Assembly (NCBI RefSeq): GCF_042684265.1
Contig: NZ_JBHULB010000077.1
Location: 14,046 to 78,045 of the forward strand
DNA length: 64,000 nt
Direction of reading: 5' to 3'
Origin: Croceitalea marina
GTDB lineage: Bacteria > Bacteroidota > Bacteroidia > Flavobacteriales > Flavobacteriaceae
Shown here: positions 9,625-18,257 of the stretch, piece after piece
Position numbering within the stretch: position 1 is the stretch's first letter
Layout: each line of letters starts with the position of its first letter
Notes under the pieces: model-generated
Database searches by the model: none
What the model was told of the DNA's origin: nothing
What the model saw: the letters and a program-made list of their open reading frames with translations, nothing else
Program-made: the position numbers and the translations under genes

Positions 9625-9954
9625 TTAGTCGTTCTTAGTTTTTAAACTGTCTTCATATTCAATAAGAAAAATTTCCTCATTATCTTTCTTCATGTAATAT
9701 TTTTCCCTCGCGAATTTTTCTAACTCCTCAGGGGTAGATAGTTCTTTGAGTACTTTCTTATCTTTTGTAATTTCATTTTGCAGAAACTCTTTTTGTTGTT
9801 CGAGCTTCTTAATCTCTCCTTGTAATTCTAAATGAATAAGTAATGAATTGGTATCGAAAAAAACCATCCAAATAACAAATATGGTAAGTACCAATACATA
9901 CATATTGGTAAGTAGTTTGAACCATTTTTTTTGTTTTAACGCGGCAAAACCCAT
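9625..9954 (-). CDS. FtsB/DivIC-type septum formation initiator
   Basis: A 109-residue bitopic protein: a short cytoplasmic start, one membrane helix (about residues 15-35), a coiled coil (EIKKLEQQKEFLQNEITKDK) and a short extracytoplasmic tail with LEKFAREKYYMKK. This is the DivIC/FtsB pattern; the family stabilises FtsL and FtsQ in the divisome. It lies 3 bp downstream of udk. Confidence 0.88.
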   Translation of the reverse strand: MGFAALKQKKWFKLLTNMYVLVLTIFVIWMVFFDTNSLLIHLELQGEIKKLEQQKEFLQNEITKDKKVLKELSTPEELEKFAREKYYMKKDNEEIFLIEYEDSLKTKND

Positions 9955-9957
9955 AAA

Positions 9958-10566
9958 TCAATTTAGTTTGTCATTGATAATAGTCTTTACGATATCGACA
10001 GCTACTGTATTGTAGTGATTATTTGGTATAATGATGTCGGCAAACTCTTTTGAGGGTTCGATAAACTGATTATGCATTGGTTTTACTGCAGTTTGATAGC
10101 GATGTAAAACCTTTTCTAGATTATGGCCACGTTCTTTTATGTCACGTTGTAACCTTCTAATTAGTCGCTCGTCAGAATCGGCGTGAACGAAAATTTTAAT
10201 GTCGAACAACTCTCGTATTTTAGGGTTGCTTAAAACAAGGATGCCTTCAACAATCATTACTTTTCTTGGCTCCGTAAGAATAGTCTTTTCTAATCGGGTT
10301 TCTTCAACAAAGGAATAAACCGGTTTTTGAATCGATTTATTTTGCTTTAATTGATTTAGATGTTCAATCAAAAGTTCAAAATCAATTGAATTCGGATGGT
10401 CAAAATTCACTTGACTTCGCTCTTCTTTCGTCATATGTGATAAATCATTGTAATACGAATCTTGAGAGATTACCCCAACGACGTTATCGGGTAATTCATT
10501 TACAATTTGATTTACAACAGTGGTCTTACCGCATCCTGTTCCGCCAGCTATACCAATTATAAGCAT
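9958..10566 (-). CDS. udk: uridine kinase
   Basis: A 202-residue P-loop kinase: GIAGGTGCGKTT (Lys14, Thr15), SQDSYY (substrate-binding Asp), NFDHPNSIDFELL and RRLQRDIKERG (lid). It phosphorylates uridine and cytidine in pyrimidine salvage. It is the first gene of a two-gene unit with the divIC-like gene and is divergent from the MFS gene at 10704. Confidence 0.96.
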   Translation of the reverse strand: MLIIGIAGGTGCGKTTVVNQIVNELPDNVVGVISQDSYYNDLSHMTKEERSQVNFDHPNSIDFELLIEHLNQLKQNKSIQKPVYSFVEETRLEKTILTEPRKVMIVEGILVLSNPKIRELFDIKIFVHADSDERLIRRLQRDIKERGHNLEKVLHRYQTAVKPMHNQFIEPSKEFADIIIPNNHYNTVAVDIVKTIINDKLN

Positions 10567-10670
10567 TCAAAAGAAGTTTGTTCAAAAGTAATAATTTGAA
10601 TGTAGACAGACTTCTTGTTCCAACAAATAATAAACAAACAATTTAGGGACAAATACATGCATTTACAACG

Positions 10671-10699
10671 TTTGATTGGGTATCATATAACTACTTTTG
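10671..10699 (+). promoter_or_regulatory. Bacteroidota-type promoter of the MFS gene
   Basis: TTTG at 10671-10674 is followed after 17 bp by TACTTTTG at 10692-10699, matching the TTTG / TAnnTTTG consensus. Only four bases separate it from the ATG at 10704, so transcription would start at or next to the start codon. Confidence 0.6.
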
Positions 10700-10703
10700 C
10701 CGA

Positions 10704-11903
10704 ATGCAATCTGAAAACCAAAAACCTAATTTTGAATTTGTAGCTCTTATGGCGTCTTTGATGTCAATAGTTGCTTTGGCAATTGATGCCCTATTGCCCG
10801 CAATTTCTGATATAGGAATTGCCATTAAAAGCAAAGACCCAACGGTGAATCAACTGTTGATTACCATGATTTTTTTAGGTTTGGGAATCGGCCAGTTATT
10901 TTTTGGACCACTTTCAGATTCCTATGGTAGAAAGCCAATTGTATATCTGGGTTTCATTGTATTTGCCATTGCTAGCGTTATCTGTTTATTTGCTCCAAAT
11001 ATTGAAATAATGGTAGTGGGGCGTATTTTTCAGGGTATCGGTCTTTCGGCACCACGAACAATTACGATATCGATTATTCGAGATTCATATAAAGGTGATT
11101 ACATGGCAAAAGTCATGTCTTTTGTTGTGGCGTTTTTTATTCTTATCCCAGTTGTGGCACCTGCCATCGGAAAACTTATCTTAGATGAATTTGGGTGGGA
11201 AGCTATTTTTTATGTCCAACTATTTTTTGGGTTGTTAGTGGCCATCTGGTTTTGGAAAAGGCAGAAAGAAACCCTCAAACGAGAATATAAAATTCCTTTT
11301 TCGGTTCGTGTTTTTATAGATGGTACAAAAGAGTTTTTGAAGTACAAAGAGACCATCGCTTTTACTATGATTTCTGGATTGGTAACTGGTGCTTTTTTAG
11401 TCTATTTAAGTGCTTCACAACATATTTTTGAGAATCAATATGAGCTAAAAGAAGCATTTCCGTATATCTTCGCTGGGTTGGCAGTTTCTATCGGTCTGTC
11501 TACCTTTCTAAACGGAACTTTAGTGCTCCGTTTCGGTATGCGTAAGCTATCCTTTATGGCGCTTTGTACGTTTTGCATCATTGCATTGCTCTATGTTATA
11601 ATTTTTTGGGGGACCCCCAACCCGAGTATCTATATTTTAGTGACTTTTCTTTTTGCGCAGTTTTTCTGTTTAGGTTTTATGTGGGGCAACTTTCGTTCCA
11701 TAGCCATGGAACCTATCGGCCATATTGCCGGTATTGGCGCAGCAATAAATGGTTTTGTCTCTACCTTGCTATCTATACCCATTGCAACCTTGATCGGTTA
11801 TTTTGTAGATGACACGGTTTGGCCGATGTTTTTAGGATTGGCGTTGTGTGGATTAGGGTCTTTTATAATTTTTATGATATCAAAAAAATTAAAACCCAGT
11901 TAA
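10704..11903 (+). CDS. Bcr/CflA-family MFS multidrug efflux transporter
   Basis: A 399-residue transporter with about 12 membrane helices. Family motifs are DALLPAI in helix 1, GQLFFGPLSDSYGRKPIVYLG (motif A, loop 2-3), GRIFQGIGLSAPRTI in helix 4 and FILIPVVAPAIGKLI in helix 5. The family exports drugs or small molecules with proton antiport; the substrate is unknown. It stands alone on the plus strand and its stop codon touches the 3' end of anmK. The ATG lies immediately downstream of a good promoter, so its mRNA may be leaderless; the next Met (residue 16) would cut into helix 1. Confidence 0.9.
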   Translation: MQSENQKPNFEFVALMASLMSIVALAIDALLPAISDIGIAIKSKDPTVNQLLITMIFLGLGIGQLFFGPLSDSYGRKPIVYLGFIVFAIASVICLFAPNIEIMVVGRIFQGIGLSAPRTITISIIRDSYKGDYMAKVMSFVVAFFILIPVVAPAIGKLILDEFGWEAIFYVQLFFGLLVAIWFWKRQKETLKREYKIPFSVRVFIDGTKEFLKYKETIAFTMISGLVTGAFLVYLSASQHIFENQYELKEAFPYIFAGLAVSIGLSTFLNGTLVLRFGMRKLSFMALCTFCIIALLYVIIFWGTPNPSIYILVTFLFAQFFCLGFMWGNFRSIAMEPIGHIAGIGAAINGFVSTLLSIPIATLIGYFVDDTVWPMFLGLALCGLGSFIIFMISKKLKPS

Positions 11904-12989
11904 TCATTTAGAGGGAAAGAAAACTACACCACTACAAGAATCGTTTGATGCCCCTGTTACCGAAGACAATACATTAGTTTTGTCTTCCATTTTTAAAACA
12001 CCCATTAGGCCAAAAACCAACGCCTCTTTAAAATTAATGAGTTGTTTTGATGGAATAATCACTTCAGTATGGGGAAGTAATTTTTCACGAAGTGTTTCAA
12101 TAAAAAAGTCGTTTAAGGCACCCCCACCGCAAACCAATAAGGTATTGACCTTCTTTTCCATATTTTCAGTGATAGCCAAGGCTATTTTGGAGGTATTATG
12201 CTGTATAAAAGTGTGCAACAAGTCTTCGATACTAGCCTTGGATTCCTCAATTAAAGGGATTATCTCTTTACTAAACCATTCATATCCAGTAGATTTTGGG
12301 AATGGAAGTTTATAGTATTCTAGTTTATCTAATTGAGAATGAAGACCTTCATTAAGCTCTCCAGAGGCAGCTAACGTACCACCTTTATCATATTCCAGGT
12401 TTGTTTTTTGCGTAATGTAATTCAGCGGCATGTTGGCTAGGCCGATATCGTAGGCTACTCGTTTTCCATCTTTTTGAAATGAAATATTACTAATACCGCC
12501 TAGATTGAGGCAGAAATCATAGTCGCTGAACAACAGTTCATCACCTATCGGAACCAACGGCGCTCCTTGACCTCCTAGTTTCACATCTAAAGATCTAAAA
12601 TCGCAAACCACTTTTTGTCTCGAACTGTTGGCAAGCTCTTGCCCATTTCCGAGTTGAAAGGTGTATTCTTCTTCCGGTCTATGATGTGAAGTATGTCCAT
12701 GACTGGCTATAAAATCAACATCTAAATTGTTCTTCTGAATGAATGCCTTTGCTTGCTCGCCCAGCCATATACCATAAGCTTTATCTAAATCTTCGTGTGC
12801 TGAATCTGAAAGATATATCGCATTTTTAAGCTGCAATTTCCAAGCTGGGGAATAGGAAATAGTTTCGGCATCTAGAATTTTGAAGCTCCAAAAAGTCTCA
12901 GTTTCTTGCCAAATATGACAATAAGCAATGTCTAAACCATCTAATGAGGTTCCGGACATTAAACCAAGCACCTTATAAATCGTATTCAT
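11904..12989 (-). CDS. anmK: anhydro-N-acetylmuramic acid kinase
   Basis: A 361-residue kinase of the ASKHA fold with the N-terminal signature GLMSGTSLDGLDIAY, ASHGHTSHH, a glycine-rich NLGGISNIS and LVCGGGALNDFF. It converts anhydroMurNAc to MurNAc-6-phosphate, the substrate of MurQ, which lies in the same cluster. It is 4 bp downstream of nagZ, and the two are probably cotranscribed. Confidence 0.95.
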   Translation of the reverse strand: MNTIYKVLGLMSGTSLDGLDIAYCHIWQETETFWSFKILDAETISYSPAWKLQLKNAIYLSDSAHEDLDKAYGIWLGEQAKAFIQKNNLDVDFIASHGHTSHHRPEEEYTFQLGNGQELANSSRQKVVCDFRSLDVKLGGQGAPLVPIGDELLFSDYDFCLNLGGISNISFQKDGKRVAYDIGLANMPLNYITQKTNLEYDKGGTLAASGELNEGLHSQLDKLEYYKLPFPKSTGYEWFSKEIIPLIEESKASIEDLLHTFIQHNTSKIALAITENMEKKVNTLLVCGGGALNDFFIETLREKLLPHTEVIIPSKQLINFKEALVFGLMGVLKMEDKTNVLSSVTGASNDSCSGVVFFPSK

Positions 12990-12993
12990 TGTA

Positions 12994-14151
12994 TTAAAGA
13001 CTTTTCTTTAATTCTAAAATACGTTGATAACTTTCATCAATTCGTTCCTCAGAAACTTTACCATCCTCAACCAATTTTAAAATATGATTAATTGCTCTTT
13101 TCGCAATCTCCGGTTCAAAAGGAATTTCAACACAATCCGATATATTTTCCGCACATGGGGCCGCGTTATTCGAAAACAATAACATATCTACACCGGCAAG
13201 AATCGCTTTTTCAATAGCTGTTTCAAAGTCGTAAAAATTGGAAATTGCTCGCATTTGCATATCATCTGAAATGATTACCCCTTTAAATCCGAAATCTTTT
13301 CGCAGAAGGTTATCAATAATTTTCGGAGATAGTGTAGCGGGTAGGGTATCTAAGTTTTCATTATATACATGTGAGGTCATTATAAAATTGATATCCTTAT
13401 CACTTACCAGTGTTTTAAATGGAATTAGTTCTTTTTCTGACCAGGTATGGGTTACATCTGCCAAACCTTTGTGCGAATCTTTATCTGAACTTCCATGACC
13501 AGGAAAATGCTTTGGAACACAAATGATATTTTCTTTTGCATGTTCTTGTATGAACACTCTAGCGTTAGAGATTACAAGATTCAAACTATCTGAAAAACTG
13601 CGCTCTCTGGCCCCAATTATTGGATTTAACGGATTAACGTTGATATCGATTACAGGGCCAAAATTCATGTTTATCCCTAATTCGGATAATTCTGAAGCCA
13701 TGTTAGCTGCCCACAGTCTTGTAGAATCTAAATTATTTAGGTTGCCAATAGCCTGGTGTGACTTGTGATACTGGAAACCATCCTTGATGCTTAACCTAGT
13801 TACAAAACCACCTTCTTCGTCTATTGCAATCAGCAATTTACTGGTATTAATTGCCTGCAAATCGGTATTGAGATTTTTTAATTGAGATGGAGCAATTACG
13901 TTTCGTTTTACCGATTCTTTAGAGGGTAAGTCCCTACTGTAAAGTACAACTCCCCCAATATGATATTCGGCAACCATTTTATATATGGGGTCGCTCTTAG
14001 TAAGCTCGGTTCCTCTAAACCCAACCATTATCATTTGCCCAACTTTCTCTTCCAGCGTAATATTTGAATTGGACTGAATACTTTCTTTTTTTTCAACACA
14101 AGAAAATAAAAATAAAAGCAAAATGGATACGAATATTGGGGTACGGTTCAT
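12994..14151 (-). CDS. nagZ: beta-N-acetylhexosaminidase, GH3 family (NagZ-like lipoprotein)
   Basis: The start is placed at the ATG reading MNRTPIFVSILLLFLFSC (385 residues). The longer open frame to 14325 runs back over the nagB 3' end and has no signal-like sequence. The start chosen gives a lipoprotein signal with Cys near residue 18. GH3 motifs are GQMIMVGFRGTE, AIDEEGGFVTR, the NagZ loop KHFPGHGSSDKDSH with the catalytic His, and VIISDDMQM with the nucleophile Asp. It removes GlcNAc from muropeptides, producing anhydroMurNAc compounds for AnmK. The lipoprotein signal implies an envelope location rather than the cytoplasmic location of E. coli NagZ. Confidence 0.92.
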   Translation of the reverse strand: MNRTPIFVSILLLFLFSCVEKKESIQSNSNITLEEKVGQMIMVGFRGTELTKSDPIYKMVAEYHIGGVVLYSRDLPSKESVKRNVIAPSQLKNLNTDLQAINTSKLLIAIDEEGGFVTRLSIKDGFQYHKSHQAIGNLNNLDSTRLWAANMASELSELGINMNFGPVIDINVNPLNPIIGARERSFSDSLNLVISNARVFIQEHAKENIICVPKHFPGHGSSDKDSHKGLADVTHTWSEKELIPFKTLVSDKDINFIMTSHVYNENLDTLPATLSPKIIDNLLRKDFGFKGVIISDDMQMRAISNFYDFETAIEKAILAGVDMLLFSNNAAPCAENISDCVEIPFEPEIAKRAINHILKLVEDGKVSEERIDESYQRILELKKSL

Positions 14152-14179
14152 TTTAAAAGTTTGGCTAAAAATATAACTT

Positions 14180-16120
14180 TTAGTTGAAGTGATAACGCAC
14201 AAAACCCTCCATAGCTTCATATTCTGCCATGCCCAAAGCATTATATTTATGGGCTGTTTCTTTATTACGTTGCTCTGCCCGCTGCCAAAACTCACGCTCA
14301 TCGTTCCCTGGAAACATAGCTGCATCTTTTTGCGACTGGTGCTTAAAAATGGCGCTTATTTTTCTTGCCATGTCTTTAGGTCCGATAGGCACGGTCATTT
14401 CCATATCGGAAATATCCCATTCTTGCCATGCCCCGCGATAAAGCCAAACATAGCAATCCTTAATCCAGTCCACTTTATCTTCTACTAATCTATCCAAAGC
14501 TTTAAAGATAACTTGTAAACAAACCCTATGTGTGCCGTGCGGATCTGATAAATCACCTGCAGCAAAGATTTGATGTGGTTGTATTTGATTGAGCAAATCG
14601 TAGGTGATTTTAATATCTTCTTCAGAATGTGGTTTTTTCTTGACCGCTCCGGTTTCATAAAAAGGCAAGTTCAGAAAATGGGCGTTTTCTTCAGGAACAC
14701 CGCAGTAGCGACATGCTGCCAGTGCTTCTCCTTTTCGTATCAAACCTTTGAACTCCTGTATTTCGGGGCTGTCAATTTGCCCTGGTGACTTATTACTTAA
14801 AAACTGACGCACATTTCTAAAACGTTCTTGCAACTGTTTATCGTCTTTTTCTATACCCGTGGCAAAATCTAAAAAACGAATCACTTCATCATCAAAGACC
14901 GCAATGTTGCCCGAGGTCTGATATGCAACATGCACCTCATGTTTTTGGTCCACTAAACGCAAGAGCGTGCCGCCCATTGAAATAACGTCATCGTCAGGGT
15001 GTGGACTAAAAATTAAAGAGCGTTTTTGGTGTGGTAATTCACGCTCTGGGCGTTGACTATTGTCAGCATTTGGTTTGCCTCCCGGCCATCCGGTTATGGT
15101 TCGCTGTAATTGGTTGAAGACCTTCAGGTTTATCTGTTCTGCCGAACCTATTTCTGCAACTAGACTGCCCATTCCGTATTCGTTATAATCCTCATTGGTA
15201 AGTTTTAGAATGGCTTTCCCTAGTTTTTCCGATAACCAAATTGCAGCTTTTTTGATAAGCTTCTCATTCCATTCACAATCGCCAACTAACCACGGTGTCT
15301 TTACTCTGGTAAGAAAAGACGCAGAAGCTTCATCTAAAATAAAATCACAGTTGTTATGGTGTTGTAAAAAAGTAGCCGGCACAGATTCACGTATTTCACC
15401 TTCAACAGCTTCTTGTACAATTTGGGCCTTTCCCTCGCCCCAAGCCATTAAGATAATACGCTTTGCGTTCATAATGGTGCCGACCCCCATGGTCAAGGCC
15501 CTTGAGGGCACGTTTTCTTGACCAAAGAAATCACTGGCAGCGTCTAGTTTTGTGACACGGTCTAATCTAACCAGTCTAGTTTTACTATGCATCGAAGAAC
15601 CTGGTTCATTAAAACCAATATGACCTGTCCTTCCAATCCCCAAAATCTGAATATCCAATCCTCCAGCATTAAGGATTTTCTTCTCATAATTTTCGCAATA
15701 TGTCTTTACCTCTTCTTTTGATACCGTACCGTCAGGAATATTTGCATTTTCTTTTTTAATATCAATATGGTCGAACAGATGCTCATTCATAAATCGTACA
15801 TAGCTATGAATAGAATCGGGTTGCATGGGGTAATACTCGTCCAAATTAAAACAAATGACATTTTTAAAACTTAAACCTTCTTTACGATGAAACTTTACAA
15901 GAAAATCATAAACCTTAGTTGGGGTAGAACCTGTTGCCAAACCTAGAACAGCCATTTTACCTTGTTTTTGTCGTTGTCTGATTAATGATGCTATCTCTTG
16001 TGCCACATAAAGCGATGCATTTTCTGAATTACTATGCATCAGTGTATTTACTTTTTCAAACTTTTTTTGCTTTTCATTGGGTTTGACTACTGGATCTTTA
16101 GATGAGGTCTTTTGTGCCAT
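14180..16120 (-). CDS. nagB: glucosamine-6-phosphate deaminase fused to a PIG-L/LmbE deacetylase-like domain
   Basis: The start at 16120 (MAQKTSS) gives 646 residues; the open frame runs 11 codons further but through the promoter. Residues ~25-280 are a complete NagB domain (GLATGSTPTKVYDFL, FNLDEYYP, GIGRTGHIGFNEPGSS). Residues ~360-600 are a PIG-L fold with the zinc motif SPHPDDDVISMGG and a downstream DPHGTHR. NagB converts GlcN-6-P to Fru-6-P and ammonia. PIG-L proteins are zinc N-deacetylases, so I infer that the fusion could deacetylate and then deaminate GlcNAc-6-P. Two-domain proteins of this length are typical in Bacteroidota. Promoter and operator sites lie at 16142-16158. Confidence 0.92.
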   Translation of the reverse strand: MAQKTSSKDPVVKPNEKQKKFEKVNTLMHSNSENASLYVAQEIASLIRQRQKQGKMAVLGLATGSTPTKVYDFLVKFHRKEGLSFKNVICFNLDEYYPMQPDSIHSYVRFMNEHLFDHIDIKKENANIPDGTVSKEEVKTYCENYEKKILNAGGLDIQILGIGRTGHIGFNEPGSSMHSKTRLVRLDRVTKLDAASDFFGQENVPSRALTMGVGTIMNAKRIILMAWGEGKAQIVQEAVEGEIRESVPATFLQHHNNCDFILDEASASFLTRVKTPWLVGDCEWNEKLIKKAAIWLSEKLGKAILKLTNEDYNEYGMGSLVAEIGSAEQINLKVFNQLQRTITGWPGGKPNADNSQRPERELPHQKRSLIFSPHPDDDVISMGGTLLRLVDQKHEVHVAYQTSGNIAVFDDEVIRFLDFATGIEKDDKQLQERFRNVRQFLSNKSPGQIDSPEIQEFKGLIRKGEALAACRYCGVPEENAHFLNLPFYETGAVKKKPHSEEDIKITYDLLNQIQPHQIFAAGDLSDPHGTHRVCLQVIFKALDRLVEDKVDWIKDCYVWLYRGAWQEWDISDMEMTVPIGPKDMARKISAIFKHQSQKDAAMFPGNDEREFWQRAEQRNKETAHKYNALGMAEYEAMEGFVRYHFN

Positions 16121-16141
16121 TTTTTGATGTTTTTGAAATTG

Positions 16142-16277
16142 AAAACAGCACAAAATTACATAATTTTTCTATATTTTGCTGTTTTAGGTCATTTTATTTG
16201 CTGTTTTTTACTGTTTTAAAGAAATTTATAGCGTATATCAGGATAAAAACAGCATGTAATTCAAATTACTATCTTTG
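16142..16277. promoter_or_regulatory. divergent nagB / deoR-murQ promoter with repeated TGCTGTTTT operator words
   Basis: The 9-mer TGCTGTTTT occurs at 16177-16185 and 16199-16207, and as its reverse complement AAAACAGCA at 16142-16150 and 16246-16254. A one-mismatch copy (TACTGTTTT) lies at 16209-16217. A minus-strand -7 box (CAAAATTA, 16151-16158) abuts the 16142 copy, and a plus-strand -7 box (TATCTTTG, 16270-16277) precedes the regulator gene. The likely ligand-responsive repressor is the adjacent DeoR-type protein. Confidence 0.6.
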
Positions 16278-16301
16278 ACTTTTAATTCTTATTTGGGATA
16301 A

Positions 16302-17051
16302 ATGCTAAAGGAAGAACGTCAACGGGTTATCCTTAATGAAGTTGAACTTCATAATCGTGTGCAGTTAATCGATATTGCAGAAAAGCTCAATGTTTCTATT
16401 GATACTGTGAGAAGAGATGTAAAGGAGTTGGATGCAGAAAGTCGACTTAGAAAAGTTCATGGCGGCGCAATTTCTTTAGGCTTTGCTGCCTACAGTCCCA
16501 AAAGAAACAGTGTTTATGCCTTAGATGAAAAAATTGTTATTGCTGAAAAAGCAGCTACACTCTTAAAAGAGAACAGTGTAGTTCTAATTGATGGAGGAAC
16601 TACTTGTTTAGAATTAGCCCGACTTTTACCGCCAAAGTTAAAATTAACCTGTTTTACTCTAAGCCTACAAGTTGCCATGGAGTTGCTGAACAAGCCAAAT
16701 GTTGAAATAATTTTTATTGGAGGAAAACTGTCTTCTGATGCACAAATAAGCTATGGAGGTAACACAATAAATAATTTGGCAGAGATAAAAGTGGACTATA
16801 GCTTTATCGGTACTGGCTATGTGGATACCGAATTTGGACTTACAGAATTTGATTGGGATATCGTACAGACCAAGAAAGCGGTTATCAAAGCTTCAAAAAA
16901 GACCGTTTTACTTTGCATATCTGAGAAATTGGACTCTCAACATCGATTTAAGACATGTTCTTTAAATTTAATTGATACAATGGTTACTGAATTAGAACCA
17001 GATCATTTATTATTGAAAAATTTTAGGAACCAAGACATACAGCTTTTATAA
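16302..17051 (+). CDS. DeoR/GlpR-family transcriptional regulator of amino-sugar recycling
   Basis: A 249-residue regulator: N-terminal DeoR helix-turn-helix (IAEKLNVSIDTVRRDVKEL, residues ~25-45) and the DeoR sensor domain with LIDGGTTCLELARLLP and IGTGYVDTEFGLTEFD. Members bind phosphosugars and mostly act as repressors. It is 1 bp upstream of murQ and divergent from nagB-nagZ-anmK, with a cluster of 9-bp repeats between, so it likely controls both arms. The ligand is probably an amino-sugar phosphate (inference). Confidence 0.9.
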   Translation: MLKEERQRVILNEVELHNRVQLIDIAEKLNVSIDTVRRDVKELDAESRLRKVHGGAISLGFAAYSPKRNSVYALDEKIVIAEKAATLLKENSVVLIDGGTTCLELARLLPPKLKLTCFTLSLQVAMELLNKPNVEIIFIGGKLSSDAQISYGGNTINNLAEIKVDYSFIGTGYVDTEFGLTEFDWDIVQTKKAVIKASKKTVLLCISEKLDSQHRFKTCSLNLIDTMVTELEPDHLLLKNFRNQDIQLL

Positions 17052-17052
17052 T

Positions 17053-17865
17053 ATGGGTGAATACCAAAAGATAACAGAAAGCGCTTCTTTATATGATAAT
17101 CTTGAAAGCATGAATTCGGAAGATCTATTGCAAAAGATAAATCAGGAAGATAAAAAAGTGGCTGATGCCGTACAAGATGTCATACCTCAAATCACCAAAT
17201 TGGTAGACGCTTTGGTAGTACGTTTTGAAAAAGGGGGGAGGCTTTTCTACATAGGCGCCGGTACTAGTGGTCGATTGGGCATTTTAGATGCTTCTGAAAT
17301 TCCACCGACCTTTGGTATGCCGCATGACAAGGTGATTGGTATCATTGCTGGTGGTGACGGAGCAATTAGAAAAGCGGTTGAATTCGCAGAAGATAACACT
17401 TTACAAGCTTGGAAAGATCTTCAAAAGTTTGATATAAATGAAAATGACACCTTGGTCGGGATAGCTGCATCTGGCACGACACCCTATGTTTTAGGAGGGA
17501 TTAAAGATGCCAAAGCAAACGGATTGTTAACGGCAGGTATTACCAATAATCCTGGGTCACCTCTGGCCAACGACACTGACATACCAATTGCTATAAATGT
17601 TGGCCCTGAGTTCGTTACAGGTAGTACAAGAATGAAAAGCGGGACTAGTCAAAAACTAGTCTTAAATATGATTTCTACCGCCTTAATGATTAAAATAGGT
17701 AGGGTTGAAGGAAATAAGATGGTAGATATGCAGTTGAGCAATAATAAGCTCGTAGATAGAGGCACCCGGTACTTGGTAGAGGCTTTGAATATGCCTTATA
17801 AAGATGCTGAAAAAGCATTGAAAAAGCATGGTTCTGTGAGAGCAGCAATTGCAGCAATTGGTTAA
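17053..17865 (+). CDS. murQ: N-acetylmuramic acid 6-phosphate etherase
   Basis: A 270-residue SIS-domain lyase with GAGTSGRLGILDASEIPPTFG (active-site Glu region), GIAASGTTPYV and TGSTRMKSGTSQKLVLNMIST, all diagnostic of MurQ. It cleaves the lactyl ether of MurNAc-6-P to give GlcNAc-6-P and D-lactate, linking AnmK to the NagB/PIG-L protein. Cotranscribed with the DeoR-type regulator. It ends by overlapping the convergent cytochrome gene by 4 bp. Confidence 0.96.
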   Translation: MGEYQKITESASLYDNLESMNSEDLLQKINQEDKKVADAVQDVIPQITKLVDALVVRFEKGGRLFYIGAGTSGRLGILDASEIPPTFGMPHDKVIGIIAGGDGAIRKAVEFAEDNTLQAWKDLQKFDINENDTLVGIAASGTTPYVLGGIKDAKANGLLTAGITNNPGSPLANDTDIPIAINVGPEFVTGSTRMKSGTSQKLVLNMISTALMIKIGRVEGNKMVDMQLSNNKLVDRGTRYLVEALNMPYKDAEKALKKHGSVRAAIAAIG

Positions 17866-18257
17866 TGCTTAGTTCTTATTTTTGCAACAGCCTCTTTTGT
17901 GACGCTCTTTTTGTTTTTATTGCCCCACGAGTTTTGAATGAAGTTCATTACATTAGCAACTTCAAGGTCGGATAGTTTTACTGCTTTCATTTTACGGTTA
18001 TAGTTAACCCCATTTACAGTGATTTCCCCTTTTAGACCGAATAAAATACCGCGTATACTTGATTCTTGATTGTTTGTTAAGTAATCAGAATTTGCTAAGG
18101 GCGGAATACGTTTTTCTTTCCCTAAACCACTTTTTCCATGGCAGGTGGCGCATTTTCTGAGGTATATTTTTTCGCCTAAGACCACGCTATTTTTTAAACT
18201 CGATTGTGCGTAAAGATGTGAACATCCAAATAATAATAGAACCAATAACAGTTTCAT
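17862..18257 (-). CDS. small exported c-type cytochrome
   Basis: A 131-residue protein with a signal peptide (LLLVLLLFGCSHLYAQS) and a single haem-attachment motif CATCHG near residue 37, followed by a Met-containing region around KMKAVKLSDLEV. This is a class I cytochrome c expected in the periplasm. Its start overlaps the end of the PQQ-type dehydrogenase gene by 4 bp (ATGA), suggesting it accepts electrons from that enzyme. Confidence 0.88.
   Translation of the reverse strand: MKLLLVLLLFGCSHLYAQSSLKNSVVLGEKIYLRKCATCHGKSGLGKEKRIPPLANSDYLTNNQESSIRGILFGLKGEITVNGVNYNRKMKAVKLSDLEVANVMNFIQNSWGNKNKKSVTKEAVAKIRTKH

Noticed and set aside
14152..14325. Longer N-terminus for the NagZ ORF
   Set aside because: It overlaps the end of nagB in another frame and lacks a signal; the ATG at 14151 starts a good lipoprotein signal.
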